A stretch of DNA of 64,000 nucleotides from Takakia lepidozioides (Eukaryota; Streptophyta; Takakiopsida; Takakiales; Takakiaceae), in contig CM060732.1 of assembly GCA_030704615.1 (NCBI GenBank), forward strand, positions 81,243,171-81,307,170, given 5' to 3'. Both the position numbers and the translations under genes were made by a program. Positions 22,740 to 34,313 of this stretch are shown piece after piece. Position 1 is the first letter of the stretch. Each line of letters starts with the position of its first letter. The notes under the pieces were generated by a model. It was not told the origin of the DNA. It saw only the letters and a program-made list of their open reading frames with translations, and made no database searches.

Positions 22740-23460
22740 TCCAATCGTATCAGCCTTTCATGACTGCATGACTGCCCAGTCAGATAAACCCAGTCAATTG
22801 TGACAAATGAGTCGTAAGCGCCATAGAGTCGCATCTGCGAGTCGTGGAGCTCACTGTTGACGTGGCAACGAGGACGCCTAATCATAGTCATTGATATGAC
22901 CATAGTAAATGACTGCGAATCCATGTCAGCTTCACGTGGAACGGAAGGGATATGCCACGTGTCACGTAAAAGGGAAGGCGACGGGGTCTTCACGACTTGC
23001 ATATACGACTTTCGCGGATTAACCCCATGACAACACGTGGAGAATACCAGGAACTACACGTGGCATGACAAGGTGACTTCCGGGATTAACCCCAGGACAA
23101 CACATGGATTAGATGGAGCAATGATGACACGTGGCATGACAATATGGAGCGGGAGGGTCTTTCATGACTGGCATATATGACTTCAGACGTTTAATCCCAG
23201 GTCCACACGTGGAGTCAAATTATGCAGGATGGGGGTGGGGTGTGTCGTTATGACTGGAACATATGACTTCCATGGCGCACTCTGGATACTGCACGGGCAC
23301 GCGTATGGGCGAACACGAGGGTGAAAGTGGCACGTGGCGGGGCTCTGTGGAGGGAGGTAGTCGTGTACATGACCCGTAGCATTGAAACACGAAAGCACCA
23401 TTGAAAGCATAAACGAAACAACCATTGAAACATGAAAGCACATTTGAAATTGGAACATCG
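22740..23460. repeat. Left subterminal repeats of the CACTA element (CACGTGG motifs)
   Basis: Repeated variants of ACACGTGGCATGACA, GACGTGGCAACG, CATATATGACTTC and GGGATTAACCCCAGGACAAC recur roughly every 60-130 bp. CACGTG or ACGTGG occurs about ten times. The right side (29300-29560) has sparser, mainly inverted counterparts (CCACGTAGAC, GCCACGTGCAG, CCCACGTCATC, GACGTGGCGG). Subterminal repeats of this kind are where the CACTA transposase binds. The frames in 23183-23472 are by-products. Confidence 0.75.
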
Positions 23461-25429
23461 ATTCAAATACAACGTGACTTAATATTCAGAGATCCGTTCC
23501 ATAATCTAATCCGCTGCTACAAAAATGCACAAAGCTGCAAAGTCTTAGTAGACTTCCAAATGCCTGAGCAGAAATGCATACACTGGCTGGGCTAGACTTG
23601 TTACCCACCTTCAACTGGCCATCTAGCCCGAAAATGGCAGACTATATGAGCAAGCTTTCACGCAATATAGCAACAACAAACATTGACATATGTGAAACCA
23701 AACTAACATCATCGCTAAGAATGTCTAAGCACCATTACATAAACTTGATGTGTGCAAATGGAAAATTGCAGGTAGGGAACCCTTACCCCCCCTTCTGGCA
23801 AGTCAAGGACTGGATGTTTTGGGAGTTGTCTTGTGATAGGTAGCGCGGTGGCTGCAAGCATCGCACTCCACGACACCACATCTCATTCAGCCATAGTGTT
23901 GAACACTCCTTTACATCCACATCCTCATCTCTGTTACCTGTTTTTGGATACTTTCCTGTTGTCACCTTGGTAGTATCATGTCAAAGTCACTCCAAACTAG
24001 ATTCACTCAACCAACTAACTTGCAGAATTCAACATGGAACACTGGCAGTATCAGCCAAAGTCACTCCAAACTATCAAGGTTCACTCAACCAGCTAACTTG
24101 CAGAAGTCACAATAAAAATTTTAGGGCCGTAAAACAGGGTGAAACGTGTTGAAGAGGTGCCTTGATTAGCAATGCATATCAATTGTGCCGTGCTGCTGCG
24201 GCTTCCATTGATATAGCACAGTGGCATACTGCAGATCATATCTGAATTGCCCTTCGTGGATTCCAGTGAAAGACTATTCATGGCAGACATGATCTTCCTA
24301 TCGATGGAATGTGAACTGACACTTGAACAGACTATGACTCTCACCTCATTTACAAACTATCCATTCAACTTGACCTGTGGGAAGTCAAAGGTGTTTCCCT
24401 AATCAACATAAACTTTGGTGCTGCACATACGTTTGCAAAAAATTCTGGAAGGGATGGCTTCCCTCGGGTCGTCCAGGTATTGCCACTTTATATCATCTCT
24501 CCAGATGGTTAAGCTGTTGAACTGAGTAATAGAAAATGGCCATCTGGGACGAAGTTATTCCCTGGTAGATATGCTATTCAGATGTTAAAACTGCTAAGTT
24601 GACTCCGGTTTCAAAGACAAACCAACAGCAAAGAAGCTAAGACTGGACAATAGATAATATCCCAAGCAATCACTGGTTAGCAACAGGCTGCCTGTGCATG
24701 CCAACTACCAATCCAAAGTGGGTAGTGAATGAAAACCAGCAGATAAGGGTGTATGAGCCGCTTGTCATTATACAAAATCCCACACAACATGCCCACCTAA
24801 GACAGACTTACAATCCTCATGAATCATGGAAAGGAAGAGATTCTGAGACTAACAAATCTGCCATGGCCAAGACAGCCGTGCACATGAACAAAGTAGGATC
24901 CATACCGGTGCAGAGTTGTCGATGCAAGCAGGATCAGGCTCAAGATCATCTTTGGCAGCTATGAACAAGCAAGGCCCTTAACCCATTGGTCTCCCATGTG
25001 GCTGCCACATTATTCAATAACTCTGCAGCATGCTTCCATGATGCCTCATCCGAGCTGCCATGCCATACCATCAGGAACATTCCCTCTCAGCCCCTTTATC
25101 CACATGTATTAGCCTCGCTCTCTTTCTGCTAGAGGAGCAGTCTGAAATCAACCTCACATGCCCTAAATAATGGACATAAATCCACATTCAATTCCATGGC
25201 AATTTGGGTCTAGTCTCATATATCCTGGTGGACTGAAACCTCGCAGCCAGCTCTAGGGTGTTATTGGGAATAAGCCCTTAAATGGTACATCAGATTGCAA
25301 AGAGCCGGTCACTTATGCTGCACTGGTTCATCAGAGGACATTGATTCATGCAACGGCATCCATTTAGCAGGGGATTCTTTACTGGCTTAGTACAAATACA
25401 ATTGACAGAAGGACACCTCTGGGTTAAGT
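23461..25429. other. Interior of the CACTA element: no recognised gene
   Basis: On the minus strand at 23783-23965 a snippet ECSTLWLNEMWCRG is the same out-of-frame relic of a PPR repeat as at 26.9 kb. Another minus-strand frame (24344-24093, ending near IFIVTSAS) and the adjacent sequence to about 24480 (DDPREAIPSRIFC) look like protein, but I could not assign them. They may be further captured exons, possibly from the same Jumonji gene. Confidence 0.4.
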
Positions 25430-25618
25430 TCAAAGGAAACAAATTATCATTTTCCACCAATTGAGAACCAATTGAGAACCAGTCACGCCATGGCTGAAGC
25501 CCAAATGATAGGCATGTGGGAAGGTCACAACATACTCACCAGCATTCTGCACAAGCCTGCCACCACAGATGATAAGCAAAGCCCACAGCAAGGTTGCAAA
25601 GAGTTGGTGGCACTCCAA
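25430..25618 (-). pseudogene. Captured JmjC demethylase exon (REF6/ELF6 type), C-terminal half of JmjC
   Basis: The minus strand reads GRLVQNAGEYVVTFPHAYHL, then GFSHG, matching the end of the JmjC fold in plant KDM4-like histone H3 demethylases ([29 protein letters not shown]). The third Fe(II)-binding His is the one in A-Y-H. After FSHG the sequence departs where an intron would start, so the element carries genomic, unspliced exons. The upstream JmjC exon is at 26376-26654 on the same strand, so order is kept. No N-terminal JmjN or C-terminal zinc fingers are recognisable. Confidence 0.85.
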
Positions 25619-26375
25619 TCATTGACATAGAAGGAAAACTGAGTTTGGGGAGGGAGTGGTGAGATCATTGAAGCATCACCTATAAAGCACCAAAGACTTG
25701 CTGCAACCTAAATCCGCCAGCTCATGCATGACAAAGATACCAAGACATTCTCATCAAACAATCAAAAGAAGAAAAAATCCTCCTCAATTGAGAAAGAGGG
25801 ATGTATAAACATTCCTCCACTTCCAAGTTCAACATCTATAACTTACGTCACAGTAGAGAAAATGCGGGCCAATTTGACCAACCTGCAATGTGGCACATCT
25901 GCAACAACCATACTTCCGGTGACAATATAGTTGTCTTCTCTCCCAAACGTGCAAAGGCATCTGCCAATAACGTGCCATGACAAATGAATCAAACTTGTTG
26001 ACAATTTTACTCAAAAATAACAAATGTTGTATACCAAAATAATACAACAAACACTTAAGCCATGCAACGCCTACTTAATGAGCACATTCAGACATACAAG
26101 CGATGAGGAGTCAAAGTCTTGTCAGATGCAAGATTGCAGGCGTGTTTGTTTCACAGAATGCCTATGTGTGAAACTCCCATCAAAACTACACTTGCACAAA
26201 GCCTCCTCAGTCTGAATTTAAACCTGGATCTCAGTGATAACTAAAGTTCCACAGCTATAGTGTGTGCCCCTCAAACCATCCTATTTCCTAGTATACATCA
26301 AGGTGCATCCATCTCAAAACCCTGATACCCCAAAAGAGTTCAAATCAAGACATAGATCTCGCAGACCAACTCTGC

Positions 26376-26660
<285 letters not shown>

Positions 26661-26729
26661 TTACCTAATCTAGTCATTTAGGGTTACGGGTTGAGTAGAA
26701 GCCCATGTTAAGTTCAAGGTCCTCATCAC

Positions 26730-27160
26730 CTAATCTAGTCGAATTGAGTAATACAGTGGTGTCAAATGGAGGCCCATACTTGGGCATCTATTACCAGCAC
26801 AACAACAACCACCTTCCAGAATTTTGCAAACATGTCCACCAGGGTATTGTTCGGAATGACATCTGGTACAATTCCAGTTTTGACGATATCCCCATGCCCC
26901 TCTTTGCCCTTCTCTAGGGCTGCCAGGCTTGCACGACGCCACATCTTGTTCAGCCATAGTGTTGAACACTCCCTTTGCATCCTAGATGCACCCACATTTT
27001 GCAAACATGTCCACCGGGTGTTGTTCAAAATGAAATCTGGTACAATTCCGCTCTGAAGATGTCGCCATGGACCTCTTTCCCATTTTCTAGAGCTGCCAGG
27101 GGCAGTGTTCAGAATGACGTTTGGTACAATTCCAGCTTTGATGCTGTGAGCTGCATTGTT
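26730..27160 (-). pseudogene. PPR gene fragment inside the CACTA element
   Basis: Minus-strand frames read SLAALEKGKEGHGDIVKTGI, then VPDVIPNNTLVDMFAKF, a PLS-class PPR repeat (H..I.KTGI.PDV...NTLVDM.AK). Frameshifts split it into at least two phases around 26900-26960, and a second relic of the same repeat lies at 27050-27160 on the same strand. It resembles the free-standing fragment at 9160-9720, including the shared snippet from ccacatcttgttcagccat. Confidence 0.75.
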
Positions 27161-27362
27161 CCTATTTGAACTCAGTTAAGTAAGCCGCCAAAAGATCAAG
27201 TTGTTCTCCAACAGCTTTCAGGTGTGATTGGGGCAGTCCTTGAAGCACCAAAATTTTGGCATTAAACTACCGTTGCACTACCCACATGAGGAGCTGCCCT
27301 CTCCTCAACAGCTTGGCAGTCTTGCCGAGTCCAACTATCATCACATGTAGGGTTTGTAGTTC

Positions 27363-27674
27363 CTATTCAGGCTCAGCCACTCTGGTATCTAAAGGGCGAA
27401 TTTTCTCAGTAGAATCCTTTTGCTGCACTGTCAATAGTTCAAGTGCCTCTTGTGCGTGACCTGGCTGAGCTAATCCATCCATCATCCCATTCCATGAGAT
27501 CACATCACGCTTGGGCAATTTTGCAAACACTTCCCATGCATTTTCCACACCCCCGCATTTGCAATACATGCTGATGAGGGCGTTCCCCATACTGACATTT
27601 GACTGAAATCCAGCTCTAATGATGCCCTCATGGAGCTGCTGCCTTGCTCTATCAACAATGGGCTGGAAATGCAT
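27363..27674 (-). pseudogene. PPR gene fragment with P/L/S repeats
   Basis: Reads HEGIIRAGFQSNVSMGNALI, then SMYCKCGGVENAWEVFAKLP and KRDVISWNGMMDGLAQPGHA. These are two successive PLS repeats of a land-plant PPR editing-factor type (NALI.MY.KCG...A..VF..LP.RDVISWN.M). Open for 103 codons, then interrupted. It continues in another phase at 27675-27908. Confidence 0.85.
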
Positions 27675-27908
27675 TCAAGATGCACAGAAAATGACCTTAT
27701 CTGCCTTCACACCTTCTCTTTGCATCAGATTCATTCGATTCACAGTAAACTTATGCACCCGATTGTCAACCTCAATGCAGCTGTGCCCTGCCTCTTTTCT
27801 GACACCTTTGTCCTTCATCATTGCTCTCGCCTCTGTGGGATCACCCCACCTGCCAGCTGCAGCCCCACACTTGGCATACATATCAACGAGAGTATTCTCC
27901 AGATTCAA
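27675..27908 (-). pseudogene. PPR gene fragment including the E motif
   Basis: Reads ENTLVDMYAKCGAAAGRWGD, then ARAMMKDKGVRKEAGHSCIE and VDNRVHKFTV. The second part is the E/E+ region that follows the last PPR repeat in editing factors (M...GV.KE.G.SWIEV...VH.F). The Trp is Cys here. The repeat and the E motif are adjacent with material missing between them, so this is an internal deletion product. No DYW deaminase domain follows. Confidence 0.85.
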
Positions 27909-28084
27909 ATATGACTATGTTCCAACATCGATCGCAGCATGTACCTCTTTGCCTTTTTCCAGGGCTGCCAGGCTCGCACATGCATTGAGAACGTAAGTGA
28001 ACATTACTTTGTTGGGCAATAGCCCTTGCTCAATCATTTGCTCATAGGTCGCAAGCGCATTTGGCTTTAAGCCTTTTTGTAGCA

Positions 28085-28336
28085 TCAGTTCAAATAGTTG
28101 CAGGGCCTCCCCAAGACACCCCGAGCATATCCTGCGATCATAGCACTCCAGGAGATCACATTTCGTTCAGCCGTATTGTCAGAAACCTGACGTGCATCCT
28201 TCATGCTCCCACATTTGGTGTACATATATGCAAGGGCAGTCCCCATGACGACATCTGGGGCAATTCCAACTTTGATAATGTCAGCATGGACGTCCTCGCT
28301 GGCAAAAAAGTGGTCTGCTTGGGACAACAGGGGCAT
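28085..28336 (-). pseudogene. PPR gene fragment (L/S repeats)
   Basis: Reads VHADIIKVGIAPDVVMGTAL, then AYMYTKCGSMKDARQVSDNT and AERNVISWSAMIAGYARG, a typical L-S-P series of PLS PPR proteins. With the neighbouring fragments at 27.3-28.0 kb it forms one disordered, frameshifted PPR pseudogene on the minus strand. Confidence 0.85.
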
Positions 28337-28524
28337 TAGTCAACTAAAACACATATGGTCGCCTGCAGGCTTCCTGCATATTGACACAATTAGCCCTATA
28401 CTGGGGTCAATCAGAGCCAAGGCCGGGCTTCAGACGGTCATAAATTCTATACCTCAAATTCACCTTCATGCCCCAATTCTAGGGTTTGAGTCCCTGTCCG
28501 CCCCCTATCCCACTAGCTCTGCTC

Positions 28525-28690
28525 GTCGTCTCTCATGATCAGACTCGACACTAAAACAAAACAAACATAGTTCCGCCCTAATCGGTATCTCTCATGATCA
28601 GACTCGACACTATAAGAAAGCAAACACAGCTCCGTCGTGTTTGTCGTCTCTCACGATCAAACTCGACACAAAGAAAACAAACAGATGGCA
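28525..28690. repeat. Three 59-bp tandem repeats
   Basis: Copies start at 28525, 28584 and 28643. Each contains TCTCTCATGATCAGACTCGA (one copy with C and A changes), then an A-rich stretch with ACAAACA and, in the first two, TCCG. The third is truncated after about 47 bp. Confidence 0.9.
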
Positions 28691-28734
28691 GGGGAGACAA
28701 AAAAAATGCTAAGTCCCCTCTACTCATGACTGGA

Positions 28735-29275
28735 TGGATGAATATAGCGATAGATGGATGGATTTTGGGTTTTCCATCAATACATCCATCCATTCATTTA
28801 TTTTTCCATTTTTTGGCCATTTTAATTTCATCCATTCATCCAAAATGAATCTTTAAATGAGTTTCACTGTCAGTTCATCCAATATTGCCAGCTCAGCGTT
28901 TGCATTATTATTTGTTCCTATGTTCATCCAATAGTTGCCAACAAGGCGTTTGTTGTATTATTCGTTCATACGTTCATCCAGTACACAAAAGTTATGTTTG
29001 ATACATTCATCCAATAGTTGCCACCAAGGTGTTTGTGTATCATTCGTTGAGATAATACAGTCGTTTTGTTTCACTAACCTTAACCAACAGTCGATTAGTT
29101 TATTGTTAATCTGCTGGATCAGTGAAACAGTAGTTAAATATTTGTATTACTTATTATCCTCATACTTAACACTGCGACCTAACAACCCTAAATTCGAGCA
29201 CTTTCATCCTAATTCATCCTAGTTCACTCATCCTAATTCATCCTAATCATTCATTCATCCATTCATTCCTTCATT
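28735..29275. repeat. ATCC/TTCA simple repeats and a ~50-60 bp minisatellite
   Basis: CATCCATTCATCC-type tetranucleotide repeats occur at 28735-28850 and 29205-29275. Between them, from about 28875 to 29051, GTTCATCCAATAGTTGCCA followed by AAGGCGTTTG and ATTATTCGTTC is repeated three to four times with variation (one copy reduced). Confidence 0.75.
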
Positions 29276-29684
29276 CACAGGGTGTGGCTTAGTGCCCGCG
29301 AGCAATGATATGTTGACACGTCGTCATTTGCAATCCCATCCTGCATATGTTTCATCCATTTATGTCTGCATCGTCCACGTAGACACTCCTTGGGCAACCG
29401 GCAATCGCCACGTGCAGTCGTGAATACTGGCAGTCATACATTCCCATGCCCACGTCATCCTGTTGCAGTTTTGGCCATGACTCCTAGTCGTATCTACCAT
29501 CTTCCCCCATCTGGTCAATCGTGTTTGACCGCAGATCTTGACGTGGCGGAGGTACAAGGTGGCAACCAGGACTTCTGGTGGTCACAAATGGCAACCAAGA
29601 CTGCCCCTTTGCATTTTGTAGACATATATGCTACGACTTGGCAAATGTGGCAGACGTTAAAGCCAGGATCTGTTGTAGTGCCTC

Positions 29685-30480
29685 ATCATTGACTCCCGCA
29701 CCCACATCATCCTATTATAAAAAACCAAACTGCATACTAGTAACACTAACAGCTCATACATTAACAAACTTCTTCCGGACTACTACTTGTTATACAACAA
29801 CCCACTCACTACGCCACAGTGCCTCCTCAGACGCTCAACACCTTATAAACCCACAAGAGGTGGGGTGGCATTTGGCATCTTGCGCTCCCCTAGCTCCACC
29901 ACTAAGATAACCATACCCATCCATCTTCGCTCCCACCTCCAAATCCTACACCTTCACCCCCCGGCCCTCTGCCCTATTCTACTCATTCATCTCTACATGC
30001 CATCCCACGTCGAGGACCTCTCATCCATCCCTGAAATTCTCAATACCATATCCGCGACAATTACTCACCCCACACATCAACATGACCACATCATAATGGC
30101 CGGGGACTTCAACAGAGATGTTGCACTCCTCGGACACACTTTCAATGGCATGCACCGACCACCCTCCATCGAGGACTGAGACTGGGCCCACTTCACCTCC
30201 CACCATCACCTCACATATATCACCTCAGACCACCACTACTCTAGACAAGGTGGCCTCAATTATCCCTCACTAAGCCTCATTGATGGATTCTACCTTCGTA
30301 CCAGCGAGGCCATCCCTCCTCATTTGCAAAGCCATGTACATATTGATAGCCTATGTAATTCCGACCACTACCCGATCTCCCTTTCCGTGCCACCATCACT
30401 CTCCTCTTTCGACCAGTTCCCATCATATAGGCACCACCCCTTCAACCACGTCTCATCTCACCTCTACCCTATAGTAATAT
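29685..30480 (+). pseudogene. LINE ORF2: rest of the endonuclease domain
   Basis: In the frame that left off at 22703, this reads SSYINKLLPDYYLLYNNPLT, then STPYKPTRGGVAFGI, HIIMAGDFNRD (about 30090) and, past a TGA at 30177-30179, NSDHYPISLSV. GDFN and SDH are active-site motifs of the EEP endonuclease. At 29712-29726 the family's I-L-L-Q-E-T is L-L-stop-K-T: CAA has become TAA and the catalytic Glu codon GAA has become AAA, so nicking activity is lost. The breaks fit C-to-T/G-to-A change. Confidence 0.85.
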
Positions 30481-30833
30481 AGCGCATTCAAATCCCATTT
30501 CCACCCAACTGCCTCCGCCTTAACTCACCCTCTCGCACACCCTATCCAACTCGGACCTTTCCCAACACCCGGAAACCACGTGGCTTGCAGCTGAATGTAC
30601 CCTCACATCCATCCTACAACTCATGACCACCAGCGTGCTCGCCACTTGCTCCGCTCCCCCAAAACTCCTTCAAACCCCCCGTTCACAACAAAACGGGGGC
30701 TACCTTACACGCACTCAAAAACGCGAGTGGACCTCCCATCTCAAACACACCACACCATACGTCGCGCCCTCACGATTATCCCCAGCACACCCACCTTCAT
30801 CGCACTCAATAACTGGTTCACCGAGCGTATCTT

Positions 30834-32500
30834 GTGCTTAAACTCTATCCCCCTCTGCCAACCACTTTTACCCCCGCCGTCCGACCCCACAGCCATATCA
30901 AACACTACCCTTGGCATGACATCGACAGATTCTCCTTAGATAAACGTGGGGCCCCTGAGGATACCATCCTCTCGTTCTTCACAATAGCTATTTACGACTC
31001 ATGCCTCAAATCCCTATCCAAATCCAAAGCCCCCGGTCCTGATTTCATCCCCAATGCCATACTCCAAGCTCTAGATCATCATTTTCATTCTCTCTTATTC
31101 AAAATTTTCCACCTATGTTATCGCCTACGATGTATTCCTCCACCTTAGAAAGATGGCCGTACTATCCTTCTCTACAAAAAAGGGGACCCCACAGATCTCG
31201 GCAACTACCGCCCTATAGCTTTAGCCAACACCATATACAAACTCTTCACTAGTACGCTAACCACAATGCTCTCCTGTTATGGAGAGCAGCACCACATTCT
31301 TAGTGACCCCCAAGAAGGCTTCCGCGCCACTCGTAGTACCACTCGTCAAATACAATATGTCCTATCCGCACTCGAAGACGCCAAACTCACTAAACATGAC
31401 ATCTATCTCTTGTACATTGACTTTAAAAATGCCTTTGGATCTCTTGATCACGCCCGACTTCTCGCCATTATGACGGACCTGGGCTATCCCACTGACGCTA
31501 TACAACTCATCGACAACATCTATACCGGCAGCTCCACAGAATATTCTGGTTCATACTACGGTTCCACTCCCCCTATCCCAATTGTGAGAGGCACTATCCA
31601 AGGAGACACCCTAAGCCCTTACATGTTCATCATCTTCCTAGAGCCCCTTCTTAGATGGATCGACCGAGGTAAGATAGGCTACCGATATAAAACCTCTAAC
31701 AATACCATCTCTGTTGCGGCCTACACAGACGACCTTGCCATACTTGCCCACACCCCTCAACATATCAACCGACAAGTAGACAAACTATTTAGATTCAATC
31801 AATGGTCTGGCATGGAGCTCAGCCTCTACAAATGTGCTGTCACCGCAGCTACCCATCATAGCAAACTCACCAAAGCCACGACAACCTCACACTGCAAATT
31901 GTACAACCACTACCAAAACAAAAATTTCCCCTTCTTAGGCCTTGACGAACCCTACACCTACCTAGGCATACAACTAGTCCCCTCCCTTACTTGGCACCTA
32001 CAAAAATCCACTACAATCGATAAATTGATTGACAGAAGTACGGCCCTCCTCAAATCCCCGGTATCCATCCGCCCCAAACTCTCCCTCATTCAAACCGTAC
32101 TCAAACCACAAGTCTAATACTCTTTCCACGCAGCCCCCTTCTCTCTCCCATATCTCAAATCAATTGACAAACACTTCATTCAGCTCACTAAATGCATCTG
32201 CGGCCTACCCACCAGCACCCCCAATGCTCTTACCCAGCTCCCCACCGACAACTATGACATAGGTACTATCCCGCTATTTACCTCCTATGCCCGCACCCTG
32301 GGCAAGCAACTTCAAGAAGCCCTCAATGACCCTAGCCGGCTAGGCCTTATCTATAGAGGTCTCTTTCAATTCCTGGCTACCAAATATAACGGCCTCCACT
32401 CCCTACCCACCCTGCACCCCCAATCTTGCCCTCTCCTACCACTAGAACCCTCTCCGCATACAAACCGATCTACCTGGCTACCCCAACACCATCTCTCCTC
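30834..32500 (+). pseudogene. LINE ORF2: reverse transcriptase domain
   Basis: In the same phase as the endonuclease: SLSKSKAPGPDFIPNAILQA, then (after TAG 31146) LLYKKGDPTDLGNYRPIALA, QEGFRATRSTTRQIQYVL, LLYIDFKNAFGSLDHARL (motif A Asp), IQGDTLSPYMFIIFLEPLLR and VAAYTDDLAIL (the Y-x-D-D active site). It then reads LYKCAVTA and PYTYLGIQLVPS, the thumb-side motifs. The uninterrupted core is 31266-32117. Both catalytic Asp positions are present. Stops at 31146 (TAG) and 32115 (TAA) stand where relatives have Trp. The enzyme copies element RNA at nicked chromosomal DNA. The C-terminal part decays after about 32300. Confidence 0.92.
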
Positions 32501-33639
32501 TTGAACAAGCCTGGCTTGCTAGCCCACTCCTCTCCGCACTCGAAGAACAACATCCCCGCCAGAAGACGACCATACTTGCCTACTTTAAACTCAGACACAT
32601 CACGACTCTCACCCAACTCACCACAGCCTCTGGCTGCAAACTTTTCTCACCCCAAGAATTCACTCTCAAATACTCCAAAGCAATTGTTAAGACATGCCGG
32701 TTTTTGTCCATCCTTCAGACCCTTTCCTGCCACAGAACCCCCTTATGCACCCTCGACTGTGACTTCCCATGTAAACTCTTCCCACACCACAAACTGGACC
32801 TCCTACCCCAATACCGAACCAACCCAACCCCCTCTATTCTCAGTAAACTTGCCGGCCCCCCACCTCACCCCCACCCGTATATTGATCCTAGCCACCCCGT
32901 ATCACCAAGGCATTCTTCTCTCCCCTCGACACCGGGCTCCCTCCCCAGACCTACCCCCCCCTAGCTCAGTCACATACTACTCTTCCTCCGGACATCTTAA
33001 CACTTCTTATAGAATCCTTTCACATTACACACTCCTACTATTCTAGCCCGCTTACATGCCCTATGACGCTTTCGTCATACTCTAGCCCTCATCCTAGGGA
33101 CTGTTTATTTGGAGCCATAGGCTCTGCATCCCAGCATACCTGGACTGGCCATGGCCTTGCACACCCCACCAAGGGCCCCATCTACAAGATGCACTTCAAT
33201 AGGCACGGCTCGCAGCACAGTCCGCCCCCTCTAATGCCACCATCCTCCTCCTTTCTCACCAACAAATGCCCAATGGTCCACACCCCCTCCACCAACTGCC
33301 GCCCGGAGTCACGCCCCTAGCCGTTATGGACCCAGGGCAACTCCAATATTCGCACATCCAGCCCCTCCCCAAATACCTACAACACAAAGAACCTACCTTA
33401 ACCCTCATTCTGCTGGTCCACCGCCCCACCTTCTCTGCTATCATACCCAATGTCTTCCCAGCTCGCCTTCTCCACCTTCTCACAAACACGCATGGCCTGA
33501 AGGTCACTATTTTCCCGATCCCTCCTACTCTCCCCGGCACCCCTCGCCCCATTCCTCACATGAAAGCAACTAAGTCGTGGTCTCAAATGCTTTCCCGCCC
33601 ACCCCTCCCCCCTATCCCCCCTATCCCCACTGATCCGCC

Positions 33640-34270
33640 AGTTTCTCGCATGAAACTTCCTCTCAAATACCCACCTGCCCACTCCCACTACACGGATGGC
33701 TCCCTCATTGCTTGTCCCCGGGCTGGTTACGGCATATACCATGCCGCTACCAACCAATGAATCGCCCTACGACTTCCAGGCCCGGCCACCATCCTCCGCG
33801 CCGAGCTCATGGCCATTCATGATGCCATTACCCAGCTCTCCTCATCCCCCCCCCCCCCCCCCACACTACATCTTTACCGACAACCTCACCTTACTTTTTC
33901 TCATCCGTAACCACCTCTCCCACCCTTCCTCTCACCATTACCACTCTGACAGGAACCTTTTCTCCGCCATTGCCCATCTTGCCATCTCCTTAGACCAACC
34001 CATATACTTCATTAAAGTCCGCTCCCACACCGGCATCACCGGTAACGACATGGCCGACTTCTTCGCCCAGAAAGGGGCTACTTGTCCCGAGGTGAACCCT
34101 ACGTTAGAATCCATACACGTTGCCCATACGCACCCCTTCTGGTTCATCCACCCAGTTCCAGGTCCCACTTTGCCTCGCCCTATCCGCAATCTCTCAACCA
34201 CCCTTACCCACGAAGCCCATAAACAAGCCTTGACCTCCGCTAGTCTCACCAAGCTATATGTCCAGAAATG
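33640..34270 (+). pseudogene. LINE ORF2: C-terminal RNase H domain
   Basis: Reads HYTDGSLIACPRAGYGIYHA (first Asp), then after a TGA at 33758-33760 PGPATILRAELMAIHDAITQ (Glu). A run of 17 Cs (33846-33862) shifts the frame, after which HYIFTDNLTLLFLIRNHL (Asp) and IKVRSHTGITGNDMADFFAQ (final Asp) follow. The order D-E-D-D of RNase H is complete. RNase H removes the RNA strand of the hybrid and is found at the C-terminus of I-like and some plant L1-like LINEs. The LINE ends abruptly near 34275-34320 where gypsy sequence starts, so its 3' tail is missing. Confidence 0.88.
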
Positions 34271-34313
34271 GACACACTCGGAGGGCCCAGTGGTGGCAGC
34301 TCACATGGTTAGG

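Noticed and set aside
22183-23472. Small ORFs on the minus strand near the left CACTA end
   Set aside because: They arise from the repeated CACGTGG/GACATG motifs and the C-rich LINE strand.
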